Positions 10,726 to 23,200 of a DNA stretch of 64,000 bases are shown here, in pieces. The notes beneath the pieces are model-generated. The model made no database searches and had not been told where the DNA came from. It worked only from the letters and a program-made list of their open reading frames with translations. Positions within the stretch are counted from its first letter, which is position 1. The number at the start of each line of letters is the position of its first letter. Source of the DNA: Areca catechu (taxonomy: Eukaryota; Streptophyta; Magnoliopsida; Arecales; Arecaceae); NCBI GenBank assembly GCA_021397845.1, contig CM038049.1:103198877-103262876 (forward strand). The letters are read 5' to 3'. The translations under genes were made by a program, and so were the position numbers.

Positions 10726-13700
10726 ATGTCTACCCGGAATGGAGTACCCTACCAACCTGGTCAAACCCAACCTGATTTAGAGGCCATGGTTAGAGCTCTT
10801 ACTGAGAGTATGAACAAATTGAGTCAGGATGTGACTGCTACTATTGCCCAGTTTAAAGAATAGGTCCATGAGAAGTTTGCCTAGTTTAGGGATCGAGTCC
10901 AAGTACTTGAGGAACCTAGGCATCAGAATTGGACTCCTAACCCAGATTTTAATGTGCCTCAACCTCACCCACACCAATAGCCTAGAAGACCTTTATACAG
11001 AGATCCTGAACCTAATCATAGGAGGCCTGACCCAGAACCTGAAGATAGAGATGATAGGTTCATTCGGAACATCAAATTAGATGCACCCACTTTTGATGGT
11101 AGCTTAAACCCTAAGGTGTATTCTGATTGGGAGGGTGAGATGGACCAGTACTTTGAGTGGTATGCCATGTCTGAGGAAAGGAAGTTCAAATTTGCCAAGA
11201 TGAAGTTAGTACATCAAGCTAGGTTATACTGGGGGAACATTGAGCTAACCAATAGAAGACGAAATGTAGAGCCCATAAAAACTTGGCAAGGTATGAAAGA
11301 GAAACTTAGAGCTAAGTACCTACCCCTTTCATACCAGCAGAATCTGTTAGACCAATGGCAGACTTTGAAACAAGGGAACCGATCTGTATCAGACTACATA
11401 ACCACCTTTGATGAATACCTGATGAGATGTGATGTGAGTGAAGCCCATGAGGTCACTTTGTCTAGGTTTAGGGCTGGACTTAGGGAAGACATAAAGAGGG
11501 AGTTGTTTCTGAGAGAGGTTACTGACCTAGACCAAGCCTATCAGATTGCACTGAACACTGAGAAGTTTCAGAGAGAACCTATGCCTTCTAGGGTTAGTGC
11601 CCCAATCCCAAGAAATGGACCTAGCCAAGTTACCCCTAGCAAGCCTAATCAGGGTATTCCCACCCCTAGGCCCATGGACAAAGGTAAGGCACCTGACACC
11701 TAGAGAACCCCTAGTATCATCTGTTTTAAGTGCCAGAAGCCCGGTCATATCTCCAACCAGTGCACAACCATAGCTTGTTTTAAGTGCCATAAGGTAGGTC
11801 ATGTTTCTAGCCAGTTCCCTCGTAGATCCCTTTACATAGAAGGAGAAGAAGAGAATTTCGGGCCCAATGAGGAGTTTGAAGAAGAACTTTATGAGACCGG
11901 AATGAATTTGGTCGATGAGTATGAAGGAGAGGAGGAATCCACAGAGTCTGACCAATTAGGGGTTGTGAGATGCATCCTGTCCCAGAATAGAGTTCAGGAA
12001 GATTGGCGTAGGACTAACATCATACAGACTTTCCTTAAACTAGGGGATAAGGTATGTAAGATCATCATAGATAGTGGGAGCTGTGTGAATGCCATTTCTG
12101 CTAGCACTGTCAAAATGTTAGGCTTAATCCCAGTCCCCCACCCCAACCCTGATAAGGTTTCTTGGGTAGACTCTACTTCTATATCCATCCAGTCTATATG
12201 TCAGGTCCAAATCCAAATGCAATCCTATCAAGAGAAGATTTGGTGTGATGTCTTGCCCATGGGGGTGAGCAGTATAATTCTTGGAAGACCTTGGGTATAT
12301 GATCATGATGCCACCCTCTTAGGAAAATCCAACACCTGTGTCTTTAGTTTTAATGGGAAGAAAATCACAATCCATTCAGTCCCTCCTAAGGACAAGGTAG
12401 CTAAAGGACCCAATAAGGTCAGAGAGACGAAGACTGGAGTGAACCTAATTAGTACTAAGGATCTAGAACAAGAAATTCATAGTGGTTCACCTATTTGGAT
12501 GTTGACTGCTAGGGAACTTAGGACTCCTACACCCTCAGAGCCTCCTCAGGAAGTTAAACCTTTGTTAGAAGAATTTGATAATGTTTTTCCCGAGGATCTG
12601 TCGGACCACCTTCCACCTCTTAGGGATATCCAGCATTCCATAGATTTAGTCCCAGGAGCTACTTTACCCAACTTGTCCCATTATAGGATGAATCCATCTG
12701 AGCATAAGGAACTACAAAAGCAGGTTGGAGAATTGTTGAGGAAGGGGTTCATTAGAGAGAGTCTTAGCCCTTGTGCAGTCCCTGCACTTCTGACCCCAAA
12801 GAAGGATGGCACGTGGAGGATGTGTGTTGATAGTCGTGCCATCAACAAAATCACAATCAAGTATAGGTTCCCCATCCCTGGACTAGATGACATGCTAGAT
12901 ATGATGGCCGGTGCAATGGTTTTTTCTAAAATTGATCTCAAGAGCGGCTATCATCAGGTTAGGATTAGACCAGGGGATGAGTGGAAAACCGCTTTCAAAA
13001 CTAAGGATGGTCTCTATGAATGGGTTGTTATGCCTTTTGGGTTGTCCAATGCCCCTAGTACTTTCATGAGGATTATGACCCAGGTGCTTAGAGCTTTCAT
13101 AGGGAAGTTTGTAGTGGTCTATTTTGATGACATCCTGATCTATAGTAAGACCCCTGCAGATCACCTAGGCCACGTTAGACAAGTCTGCCAAGTTTTGAGG
13201 AATGATAGTCTCTACGGTAATCTCAAAAAGTGTGAATTTATGACTAGTAGAATTATCTTCCTTGGTTTTGTAGTAACCCCTGACAGCGTGGCTAACGATC
13301 CAGAAAAGATTAGGTCCATAGTAGAATGGCCAGAGCCGACCAGTGTGCATGAAGTCAGAAGTTTCCACGGCTTGGCTACCTTCTATAGGCGATTCATCAA
13401 GGGGTTTAGTACTGTAGTTGCCCCTATCACAGACTGTATTAGGAAGGGAGAATTTCAGTGGACTAAAGCAGCCCATAAAGCCTTACTAGATCTTAAGGAT
13501 AGGATGACCCAGGCACCCATTTTGAGGTTACCCGACTTTTCTAAAGTATTTGAGGTTGCCTGTGATGCTTCAGGAGTAGGCATAGGTGGAGTCCTAAGCC
13601 AAGAGAACCATCCCGTAGCATTCTTTAATGAAAAACTTAATGATGCTAAGCTTAGGTATTCTACCTATGATAAGGAATTTTATGCGGTAGTGCAAGCTTT

Positions 13701-15418
13701 GCGTTATTGGAGACATTATTTGCTACCGCAAGAATTTGTGCTGTTTTCGGACCATGAGGCTCTTAGATTCTTGAGTTCCCAGAAGAAGCTTAACCCTAGG
13801 CATGCTAAGTGGGTAGAGTATATCCAGTCCTATACTTTTGTTATGAAGCATAAGGCTGGGTCTGAAAATAAGGTAGCTGATGCCCTTAGTCATCGATCTT
13901 TGTTATTTAATTCTGTCAGGGCTGAAGTCATAGGGTTTGAGCAGATCAAAGAGGAATATGAGTCATGTCCGGATTTTAAGACTGTGTACCAGGATCTAAC
14001 TCAAGGACCATCTAGTGATCATAAGGATTATACCCTTTTAAATGGCTTTCTGTTCTTTAAGAATAGGCTTTGCATCCCTAGAACTTCTCTTAGGGAATTT
14101 TTGATTTGGGAAATTCATGCTGGAGGTTTAGCTGGCCATTTCAGAAAAGACAAGACCACCCTGGCTATTGAAGACCACTTTTTCTGGCCTAGCTTAAAAA
14201 GAGATGTAGCACACATTGTGGCTAGGTGTCGGACCTGCGCTGTTGCCAAACAGCGAAAACAAAACACCGGCCTTTATACCCCACTCCCTGTCCCAGATCA
14301 TCCCTGGCAAGATGTGAGCATGGACTTTGTGTTAGGTTTGCCTAAGACCTAGAGGAGGCATGACTCTATCTGTGTTGTAGTCGACCGATTTTCCAAGATG
14401 GCCCATTTCTTGCCATGTTCCCAAACATTTGATGCGTCTAAGGTAGCCACCCTGTTCTTTAATGAGATACTTTGACTCCATGGCCTACCTAAGACAATTA
14501 TTTCAGATAGGGATGTCCGGTTCACCAGCTATTTCTGGAAAACCCTTTGGCATAAGTTAGGGACAAAACTTAAGTTTTCAACTGCCTATCATCCCCAGAC
14601 TGATGGCCAAACTGAAGTAATGAACCGTAGTTTAGGCAATCTATTAAGGTGTCTTGTTGGTGAAAACATTAGGAACTGGGATTTGTACTTACCTAGAGCT
14701 GAATTTGCATACAATGACTCGGTCAATAGGTCTACAGGTAAGAGTCCATTTGAAATTGTGCATGGTTACAAACCTCACACACCTCTTGACCTAGCCTCTT
14801 TACCAGTCTACACACGAGTCTCCGAGTCTGCTGAAGTTTTTGCACAACATATAAAAGACTTGCATAAAGAAATTCATGCCAAAATAAATTTAAGTAATGA
14901 AACTTATAAGAAGTTGGCTGATTCTCAAAGGGGAGTCAAAATATTTGTTGAGGGAGATTATGTAATGATTAGGTTAAGGCCTGAACGGTTTCCTCCTAGA
15001 ATCATTAGAAAGTTACATGCTAGAGGAGCTGGACCATTTAGAGTGGTGAAGAGAGTAGGGTCCAATGCCTATGTGCTCGAGTTGCCTTCAGAACTAGGCA
15101 TTAGCTCCACTTTCAACATTACAAACCTAGTAGAGTATAGAGAGCCAGCTGTGATTCCCAGTGAGCCTTTTGAGCCTAATCCTGCTCTTGAGAGTGAACC
15201 CAACCTTGTGTGTCCACCAACAAACTGGCCTGTGAGGAAAAAGCAGATTGAAAAGATCCTGGATGATCAGGTTATCTCTACTCGTAATCGAGGATACCAA
15301 AGATACCTGGTCTGCTGGCAAGGAAGGCCAGATTCTGATGACTCTTGGATCTCCCGAGAAGAATTACAAAAATTGGACCCTGACCTCTTGGAGAGATACC
15401 AGAGCCAACTTGATCCAT

Positions 15419-15435
15419 ACTCGATAGGGTCGAGT
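15419..15435 (+). promoter_or_regulatory. Hairpin upstream of the element D PPT
   Basis: ACTCGA-TAGGG-TCGAGT, a perfect 6-bp stem just before CCTCCCATCTCGGGAGAAT and the 3' LTR. It is conserved in E, F, H, R2 and R3 (see findings) and is also coding in D. Confidence 0.6.
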
Positions 15436-15443
15436 TCCTCCCA

Positions 15444-15455
15444 TCTCGGGAGAAT
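15444..15455 (+). other. Element D polypurine tract
   Basis: CTCGGGAGAAT lies immediately before TGGTGCGGG of the 3' LTR. The same position in E, F and H is also purine-rich (GGGAGAA-type). It would prime plus-strand DNA. Confidence 0.65.
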
Positions 15456-17079
15456 TGGTGCGGGCACCAGACTTAGAAGAAGAGTTCAGGGCTCCATCTG
15501 GATCTCTGATTGATCTTGCCCGAAGAATTAGGATTTTCTGGTTTGTAATAAGGGTTGACTTGATCAACTAAATTTTAGCTTGAGTCTGTATTTCCCTGCA
15601 ATTTAATTTTGTTGAGTCATGTTGCCTCAGTAGTGGTCTAGGTCTTCTCCAGGGTGTCACATTTTCTCCCAAGGCCAAGCAAGTGGGTGCCACACTACCA
15701 GCCACACTCCCAGCCACACGCTTGAGTCCAGGGGGCACCACATCTCCAACCAGTATGCTCTGGTCCCCACACCACAAGATAGCAGGTCCCTTCTCTCATG
15801 CGCCACTTGAGGAGAAAATAATCTGGGATCCACAATTCAAGGGGGCGGCCCAAAACATTCCATAAGAGCCAAGCTATGTAAAGAAAGAAGCTCTTCATGG
15901 GGAGCACTTCAAGGGGGCGCCCAATCCATGCCAAAAATGCCCAAAGCAAAGATGGGAAGAACCATGACTTAAGGAGAAAGAAAAGGAGGTGTCCAAAAGA
16001 GTTGAGCCATGGAAGGAAAGAAATTTTCTCTTGAAGAACAAGGCCAGGAGGCGCCACCTACTTACCTTTTGAAGCCACTAATCAACATTTTTGGAACCTC
16101 TTGGCCGGCCATATGTGTAGGAATTGATTCTACAAACCTAATTTGAAGATCCACCCTATTAGTCACACATGGGAAGATGTAAAACCCTGCTCTCTTGTAA
16201 AGTCCTATAAATTAAACCCCTCTTGTAAATTTTAAAGTTATCTGATGAATGAATCCAATTTATGTGTGAGCAAACTTTGTGTTTCTCACTTCCGCACTTG
16301 CATCCAGGTGTTGAGCTCCGTGAGGGAGTAAATCCGGGTTCCCTAGGAACCTTGAGAAGGTGTGAGCTCTCCAACCCCAAACCCTAGGTTAGCCACTTCA
16401 CTTCCAAACCCTAGCCGCCCATCATCCTCTTCAATCCACCAAATCCTAGCCTACCCCACCTCTCATGGCCACTCTCTCCAAGTCAAGGCCGACCACCAGC
16501 ATCCAGGTCCAGTCCGGAAACTTCAGATTCAGAGCAATTCCCAGAGGAAGCCAGATCAGCCTTCAGGAGAATCCGGATTTCAGCAACATCAGCTTTCAAG
16601 TTCTTCTATCTGGTAAATCCTTCCTTGAGTATCTGGTTCCATAAATTATTCTTCTTCTTTCCCAGATCTTGAGTTCAGGAGAAGCCAACTCTGCCAAAGG
16701 ATCAGTATTGGAGGATCCATTGCGAAGATACCTGAATCCGGGGATCCAACAATCTGCTCAAGAGAGTCCTTCCACTAAACTCTGTAAAGATCACTGTCTG
16801 GTCTGTAACCCTTCTCTTCTCTTTACTTCTGTCCTGTTGAAAGTTCAGAGCGAAACCCTAGGTCTGGGAGTTTCTCAACCCCCAGCGATCCTTTACTTCT
16901 GAACTACTCTGATAACCTAGTTTCTTTAAATTATGCTTTTAATTATTACATAGTTTCTTTCAATTTAGTTTAACTTTCCTTTGAGTCAAAGCCGACTTCT
17001 GAAAATATAAAAAAAAAACAACAAAAAAAATTAGTCTTAATTTACTTCCGCATCGCATCATCTTTTTTGTTCTGCATCA
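15456..17079 (+). repeat. Element D 3' LTR
   Basis: 1624 bp, TGGTGCGGGCACC to TTCTGCATCA, collinear with 8198-9820. The first 58 bases also carry the end of the gag-pol frame. Confidence 0.93.
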
Positions 17080-17084
17080 TATGG

Positions 17085-17934
17085 TCACCTTCCCCTTGGT
17101 CGGCCACCTAGAGTCACCCTTCTTGGCCGACCAAGGCAAGTGAGAGAGAAAGAGATTGAGGGAAATTAGGAGGAGGGATTACCATGTATTCTAGCTAGGG
17201 TTTGGGTAGGATTCAAATTCCAATGTAAAGTCCTTTTTATCCCTACTTGGGGGCGAAGTCTAAGAGTCTATTTAAGGGACTCTATTATCTTGTATTCTCG
17301 TGTATGAAGAAACTTTTTTGAATGAATAAAACTAAGTTCTCTTATTGTTGTGTGCTAGGGAATTCTGTGTGAATCCCTCTTCTTCTTCCTGGTGTTCTGC
17401 GCCCTGTCTCCAGTCTCCATCTGCCTCTCCAAGCCCTAGCCACCCACATCAATTCCCTTTTTTCCCTTGCTATTTTTTCAATTAATCATCCATCTTTGCT
17501 TTGTTTTCTAACCCTAGAATGGCTATTTGCAGGTCCCTCGACTTCTATGAATCCAATGACTCCAACCGAGTAGCGATCGGGTCACAGGTAGAAAGCAGAG
17601 AATCCTTATGTCTCCGGCTTGATTTTCTAGGCCACATCCAGGAGCGAGAGTGACCCCTTCGCATATGATCTATACCGGGCACATCAACCACTGTCAGGTA
17701 CACCCCCTCTACTTGTCAAACAATTTATTGGAGATGAACTAGCCTAACTGATACTTCTCAGCCTCGGCGGTCCACTTTCTATTGCTTTTTTAGGTCCTAT
17801 TATGCATGCTATTGCTTCATAATTTCATATAGGATTCTCTACTTAGTTTCTTGGTCTGATCTTCAGGATTTAAACATATGGATTAATATATAAAAATATA
17901 AAAATAATCTGCATGCATATCTAGTTCCATATCA
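17085..17934 (+). repeat. Element E 5' LTR, second part
   Basis: Resumes after the TATGG duplication of D with TCACCTTCCCCTTGGTCGGC, which continues the same sequence as 24155 in the 3' LTR. It ends TTCCATATCA. A TATA-like TATTTAAG is at 17269-17276. A pyrimidine-rich stretch ending TTTGCAG|GT lies near 17535 in the U5 part. Confidence 0.9.
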
Positions 17935-17936
17935 TC

Positions 17937-17948
17937 TGGTATTAGAGC
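17937..17948 (+). other. Element E primer binding site
   Basis: TGGTATTAGAGC, tRNA-Met type with one mismatch, 2 bases after the LTR. Confidence 0.85.
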
Positions 17949-18964
17949 TTGTTTTAGGCTCAATTCTATTTGGATATTTGGATCGGGTGCTTCACCATGG
18001 CCGTTCGATCATAGGAGACTAGAGGGATACAAGACCCTCTATTCCTAATCTACAGGATCTCTTTTGGCGGTAGGGGTGCTATTGTAAATTAACCCCTGAA
18101 GAAGAACACAAAGAGTTTCATTAGGGTTTTCGCATTCTCGGCCTTCTCAGTACATCCCCTGTTGTTTCAATAGTTTCTGTCCACATAGAACTCAAAAAAA
18201 TTTTGAAATTTATTTTTCTGAATTCTTAGTAATTGAAATTAATTTTAAAAATTTTCTTAATAATTATTTCAGTCTGTGGATTTTCTCGTAACCGAAAAAC
18301 TACCTGAGACAGTTCTACTATGTTTTAGCAGCAAAGCTGATTTCGAAAAGTTTAGGGTTCTTTTAGTATAATTTTTGCATATCTTTAATTTTAGCATGTT
18401 CCTTGCATATTAGGTCATAATCTTCAAGTTATCTTTCCATTTAAATAAATCCCAAAACAAAAAAAAATTACATATACTCAAAAACTCCAAAAATAGCTAA
18501 ACCCTAATTTGCATTTTCATCTGTCTGCCATCATTGCATAAAATACTTTAAGGGCACTTTCTATATGTCAGATAAAGGGAGGAGTTGATAACCTCTCCTT
18601 AGCCTAAAACCACATCCCTTGCATTCGGCCCCAAGCCTAATCTAAAATAAACTAGACTTAATTTGCCCTAGTGGGCTAGGGACACCCATCGGTCGGATTC
18701 AGTCATTGTGGGATGAGTAGTGCACCCAATTCATCACCTATTACTGGATTCTGGTATCTTGGCTAGAGGTACGATGTCAAACGACCTAAGCAGATCGGTG
18801 GTTCCTTAATTGGGTCCCTGTGAAAGCAGGGGGCCTCCCACCATCCCACCTCTTACTTGGCTAGTCGAAGGACTAGGATTTGAGTTGTGTGTAAGTTAAG
18901 TCAACCCATTCTGATTGGGCTCTAGGTCTAGGCAGCTATAGTCAAGTCAGTTGTTGAGTCTTGC
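17949..18964 (+). other. Element E untranslated leader
   Basis: About 1 kb with no gene. Contains the conserved leader block (18571-18680). Confidence 0.7.
18571..18680 (+). promoter_or_regulatory. Conserved leader block with hairpin (element E copy)
   Basis: GGGAGGAGTTGATAACCTCT at about 18578-18597 and hairpin GCCC-TAGT-GGGC at 18665-18676, as in D. Confidence 0.6.
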
Positions 18965-20260
18965 ATGAGCACTAGATCACGAGCATCATATCACCCACCA
19001 TCTCAACTTTTGGGTGAATCCATGGACAATCTTGAAGCCCAGATTAAAGCCCTTACTGAACAGCTAGTCCAGGTGAATATCCAGATGACTCAGTTGACCC
19101 AGTCCAATACCCGAACCCATAATAGACTTGACCATTTAGCCAATAGGTTTGATTAGGTTGAGGACTGTATAGGGACCTTAGAGAAAACCCATGGGTCGTA
19201 GTCTGAACTAGATCTTGGGTCACCTCCCCATCCTATGAGAACCCCTCATCGTGATCCTTACTATGAGGTTGAACCTAGGAGGACCCCAAACCCTGATCCC
19301 TACTTTGAGGCTGAACCTAGGAGAGCCCATCGTCATGACCCAGTCCCAGAGGTTCATCCAAGGAGACCTAATCAGGACTTCAAAGACCAGGAGGATAGAG
19401 CCTACAAGAACATAAGGTTAGAAGCCCCCAATTTTGATGGTTGTCATGATCCTAAGGTTTATATAGATTGGGAGGGAGAGGTTGACCAGTATTTTGAGTG
19501 GTATAATATGTCTGAGGAGCGTAAGTTTAGGTTTGCCAAGCTTAAGTTGGTCCATGAGCCGAGGTTATATTAGGCTAGTGTCGAGAGAACACTTAGACCA
19601 GGAGGTCATGAACCCATAGTCACCTGGAGGGCCATGAAGGCTAAGCTTAGAGGGAAATACGTTCCTACCTTACATCGTTATAGTTTATTAGATCAGTGGC
19701 AGCGATTGAATCAGGGTAGCAAGAGTGTAGATGAGTACATTGCGAAATTTGATGAGTATTCCATGAGATGTGACTTAAATGAGGCTGAGGATGTTGTTCT
19801 ATCTAGGTTTAAGGCTGGCCTTAGAGATGATATTAAGAGGGAGCTCTACATGAGAGAGGTTAGAGACCTGGACCATGCCTACCAGATTGCTAGGGATTAT
19901 GAGCATTTTCAGAGAGGGCCCATCTACCGTAAACCTGAGCCCACTAGATACCCTAGTCAGTACCTAGGAGCTAGCGAATCCCATCAGAGTCGACCCAGCC
20001 CTAGCTGAACTAGCCCGAGTCGACCCAATATGAGTCACCCTGACTCGAGTCAACCCCAGCCTAGTACTCCTTTGACCCATAGAGATGATAGAGGTAAATC
20101 TGTTGAGATCCATAGGAGTCCCAATCCCCAGAAGACCTATTTTAAATGTCAAAAACTAGGCCACTTTGCTAGCCAGTGCCCAGTTAGTGCCCTACACTTA
20201 GCTAAGCTAGAGGAAGGAGAGCCTGAACCCATAGCTGAACCTGAGGGAGAAATTTTTGAG
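18965..20260 (+). pseudogene. gag: Element E gag
   Basis: ATG 18965 (MSTRSRASYHPP). An N-terminal predicted coiled coil (LEAQIKALTEQLVQ) is followed by a Pro/Arg-rich repeat (EPRRTPNPDPYFEAEPRR) near 19260-19350, the gag domain (FEWYNMSEERK to MREVRDLDHAYQIA) and one CCHC knuckle (FKCQKLGHFASQC, first Cys replaced by Tyr) near 20140-20180. In-frame stops are at 19154, 19199, 19571 and 20006. The stop at 19571 is a Trp codon turned to TAG (Trp in D). Confidence 0.88.
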
Positions 20261-23200
20261 GCTGATGTCCAGTTGTTGGTTGAGTATGAAGGAAAGGAGG
20301 AGGAACCTGAGTCTGAAAACCTATTAGGAGTGGCTAGGTGTATCTTGACCCAAACCCAAGTTAAGGAAGATTGGCGTAGGACTAACATCCTACAAACCTT
20401 TGTTAAGGTATGGGGTAAGGTGCTTAAGATCGTCATAGATAGTGGGAGTTGTGTCAATGTTGTCTCTGCTAGTACAGTCAAATCTTTAGGGTTAACCACA
20501 GTTTCCCATCCTAGCCCTTACAAGGTTTTTTAGGTAGATTCTACCACCATCCAAATCAAGTCTAGGTGCCAAATCTTAGTTAAACTGCAAACCTATGATG
20601 AAAAGATTTGGTGTTATGTCATTTCCATGGAAGTAGTATCATTTTAGGTCGACCTTGGCTTTTTCATCATGATGCAACCCTGTTTGGTCGAACCAATGTC
20701 TGTGCTTTTAGCCACCATGGGAATAAATTTGTTATCCACCCAACTCCACCTAGAGACCCAGTCAAGAGAGGTTCTAGTAGCCTTAAGGACAAGAAACTAG
20801 GAGTTAATCTAATTAAGTCTAAGGAGTTTGAGAGAGAGATTACTGAGGGTAACCCTATTTGGATCTTGATAGCCAAAGAAATTCTTGAGCCGACCCAAAA
20901 GGAACACCCTCCAGAAATTGTTAAGGTTCTCAAAGAATTTGAGGTTGTCTTCCCTGATGATTTACCTAATCAATTACCACCACTTCAAGACATCCAACAT
21001 GCCATAGATCTAGTCCTAGGAGCCACTTTACAAAACCTTCCTTACTATAGAATGAACCACAGTGAGCATCAAGAATTACAGAAACAAGTGGGAGAGTTAC
21101 TTAGGAAGGGTTTCATTAGGGAGAGCTTCAGTCCATGTGCAGTCCTTACTCTACTGACCCCTAAGAAAGATGGTACCTGGAGGATGTGTGTAGACAGTAG
21201 AGCCATCAACAAAATAACTATGAAGTATAGGTTTTCCATCCCCCGATTGGACGACATGCTAGATATGATGGCGGGTGCTAAAGTTTTCTCAAAGATAGAC
21301 CTTAAGAGTGGCTATCATCAGGTTAGGATTAGACCTGGGGATGAGTGGAAGATCGCTTTCAAAACTAAAGATTGCCTGTTTGAGTGGGTTGTGATGCCTT
21401 TCGGCCTTTCAAATGCACCAAGTATATTTATGAGGATTATGACCCAAGTCCTAAGAGAATATACTAAAAAATTTGTTGTGGTTTATTTTGTTGACATCTT
21501 GATTTATAGCAGGACTAAAAAGGACCACCTTAGTCACCTTAGATTAGTTTGCCAGACCCTTAGGGAGAATAGCCTCTATGCCAATTTTAAGAAATGTGAG
21601 TTCATGACTCATAGGGTTATCTCCTAGGTTTTGCTATCACCCCTGAGGGAGTTTCTACAGATCCTGAAAAGGTTAGGGCAATTATTGAGTTACCAGTACC
21701 CATTAGTATCCATGATGTGCATAGTTTCCATGGCCTAGCAACCTTTTACAGGAGATTTATTAGGGATTTTAGTACTGTCGTCGCACCAATAACCGATTGC
21801 ATCAGGAAGAGTACATTTGAGTGGACCAAAGTAGCTGATAAGGCCTTCCTAGAACTTAAGGATAAGATGACCCATGCAACCATTCTTCGATTACCTGACT
21901 TCTCTAAGGTGTTTGAGGTCACTTGCGACGCCTCAGGAGTAGGAATAGGTGGGGTATTGAGTCAAGAAAATCATCTTGTAGCCTTTTTTAGTGACAAGGA
22001 ATTTTATGCGGTAGTCCTGGCACTTAGATATTGGAGACATTACTTACTATCGCAGGAGTTTGTCTTATTTTCTGACCATGAGGTACTCAGGTTCCTGAAC
22101 TCCCAAAAGAAACTTAACCCATGGCACAGTAAATGGATCAAGTACATTCAGGCATACACCTTTATCCTGAAACACCATGTCGGAATAGATAATAAGGTAG
22201 CAGATGCCCTTAGCCGTAGGTATTTACTTTTAGGCTTAGTTAGCACCCAAGTAATAGGGTTTGATGATGAGTATGAAACCTACCCAGACTTTGGAGACAT
22301 TTACCAGACCCTCAGGCTAGGACCATCTAGTACCCATAGTGAGTATACCATTCAGGATGTCTACCATTTATAGAATAATAGACTCTGTATCCCTAGAACT
22401 TCTGTTAGAGAATTCTTGATTTGGGAGACCCATGCTGGAGGATTAGCTGGTCACTTTGGTAGAAATAAGACCATCTTAGCGATAGAAGACCAGTTTTTTT
22501 GGTCAGGTTTGAAAAGGCATGTTGCTCAGATTGTAGCCAGGTATAGAACTTGTGCTGTTGCAAAATAGCAGAAGCAAAACACTGGTCTCTACACACCTTT
22601 ACCACTTCCTAATTGCCCTTAGTAGGATCTCAGTATGGACTTTGCGTTAGGATTACCTAAGACCCAGAAAAGACATGATTCTATCTTTGTAGTGGTCAAC
22701 AGGTTCTCTAAGATGGCTCACTTCATTTCATGTTCCCAGACCTTTGATGCGTCTAGAGTAGCCAAGCTTTTCATAGACAATGTGGTTAGACTCCATGGCC
22801 TACCCAAGACCATCATATCAGATAAAGATGTCAGGTTCACCAGTTATTTCTGGAAAACCATCTGGCACCTATTAGGGACCAAGCTTAAATTTTTTACAAC
22901 CTACCACCCCCAAACAGATGGCCAAATCGAACTGATGAACCGTTGCCTAGGAAACCTCCTTAGATGCCTGGTAGGTGAACACATAGGAAATTAGGATCTA
23001 TTATTGCCTAGAGCAGAGTTCACCAACAATAGCTCAGTGAATAAGACAATGGGCAAGAGTCCTTTTGAGATAGTCCATGGGTACAAGCCTAATCGCCCCA
23101 TTGATCTGATTCCTTTACCTGTTCATGCACGAGTTTCAGAGTCTGTAGAGTCATTCGCACAGCATATTAGAGACTTGCACAAGGACATTAGCCAAAAGAT

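Larger units (their letters stand above)
10726..15513 (+). pseudogene. gag-pol: Element D gag-pol polyprotein with chromodomain (six nonsense codons)
   Basis: One frame of 1596 codons starts at ATG 10726 (MSTRNG) and stops at 15511. Order: gag (about codons 115-280), two CCHC knuckles (11721-11762 and 11776-11817), protease DSG (12070-12078), RT with YFDD (13120-13131), RNase H (about 13540-13890), integrase zinc finger and core (about 14120-14700) and a chromodomain (about 15235-15405, RYLVCWQGRPDSDDSW). In-frame stops are TAG at 10861, 10882, 10978, 11701 and 14350 and TGA at 14473. All are explained by C-to-T changes of CAG or CGA. The second knuckle has Phe in place of its last Cys. The frame runs 58 bases into the 3' LTR. 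Confidence 0.93.
8198..17079 (+). mobile_element. Element D: nearly intact chromovirus (8.9 kb)
   Basis: Complete Ty3/gypsy element with 1623- and 1624-bp LTRs, PBS, leader, one continuous gag-pol frame with chromodomain, and PPT. It is flanked by the 5-bp direct repeat TATGG (8193-8197 and 17080-17084). The only visible coding damage is six nonsense codons; no frameshift is apparent. It is nested in the 5' LTR of E. The two LTRs differ by scattered substitutions, visibly more than the LTRs of F, so D is older than F. Confidence 0.95.

Noticed and set aside
17085..17560. An intron ending TTTGCAG|GT in the U5 part of the E and F LTRs.
   Set aside because: The acceptor-like sequence is conserved, but I found no matching donor and the element frame does not need it.
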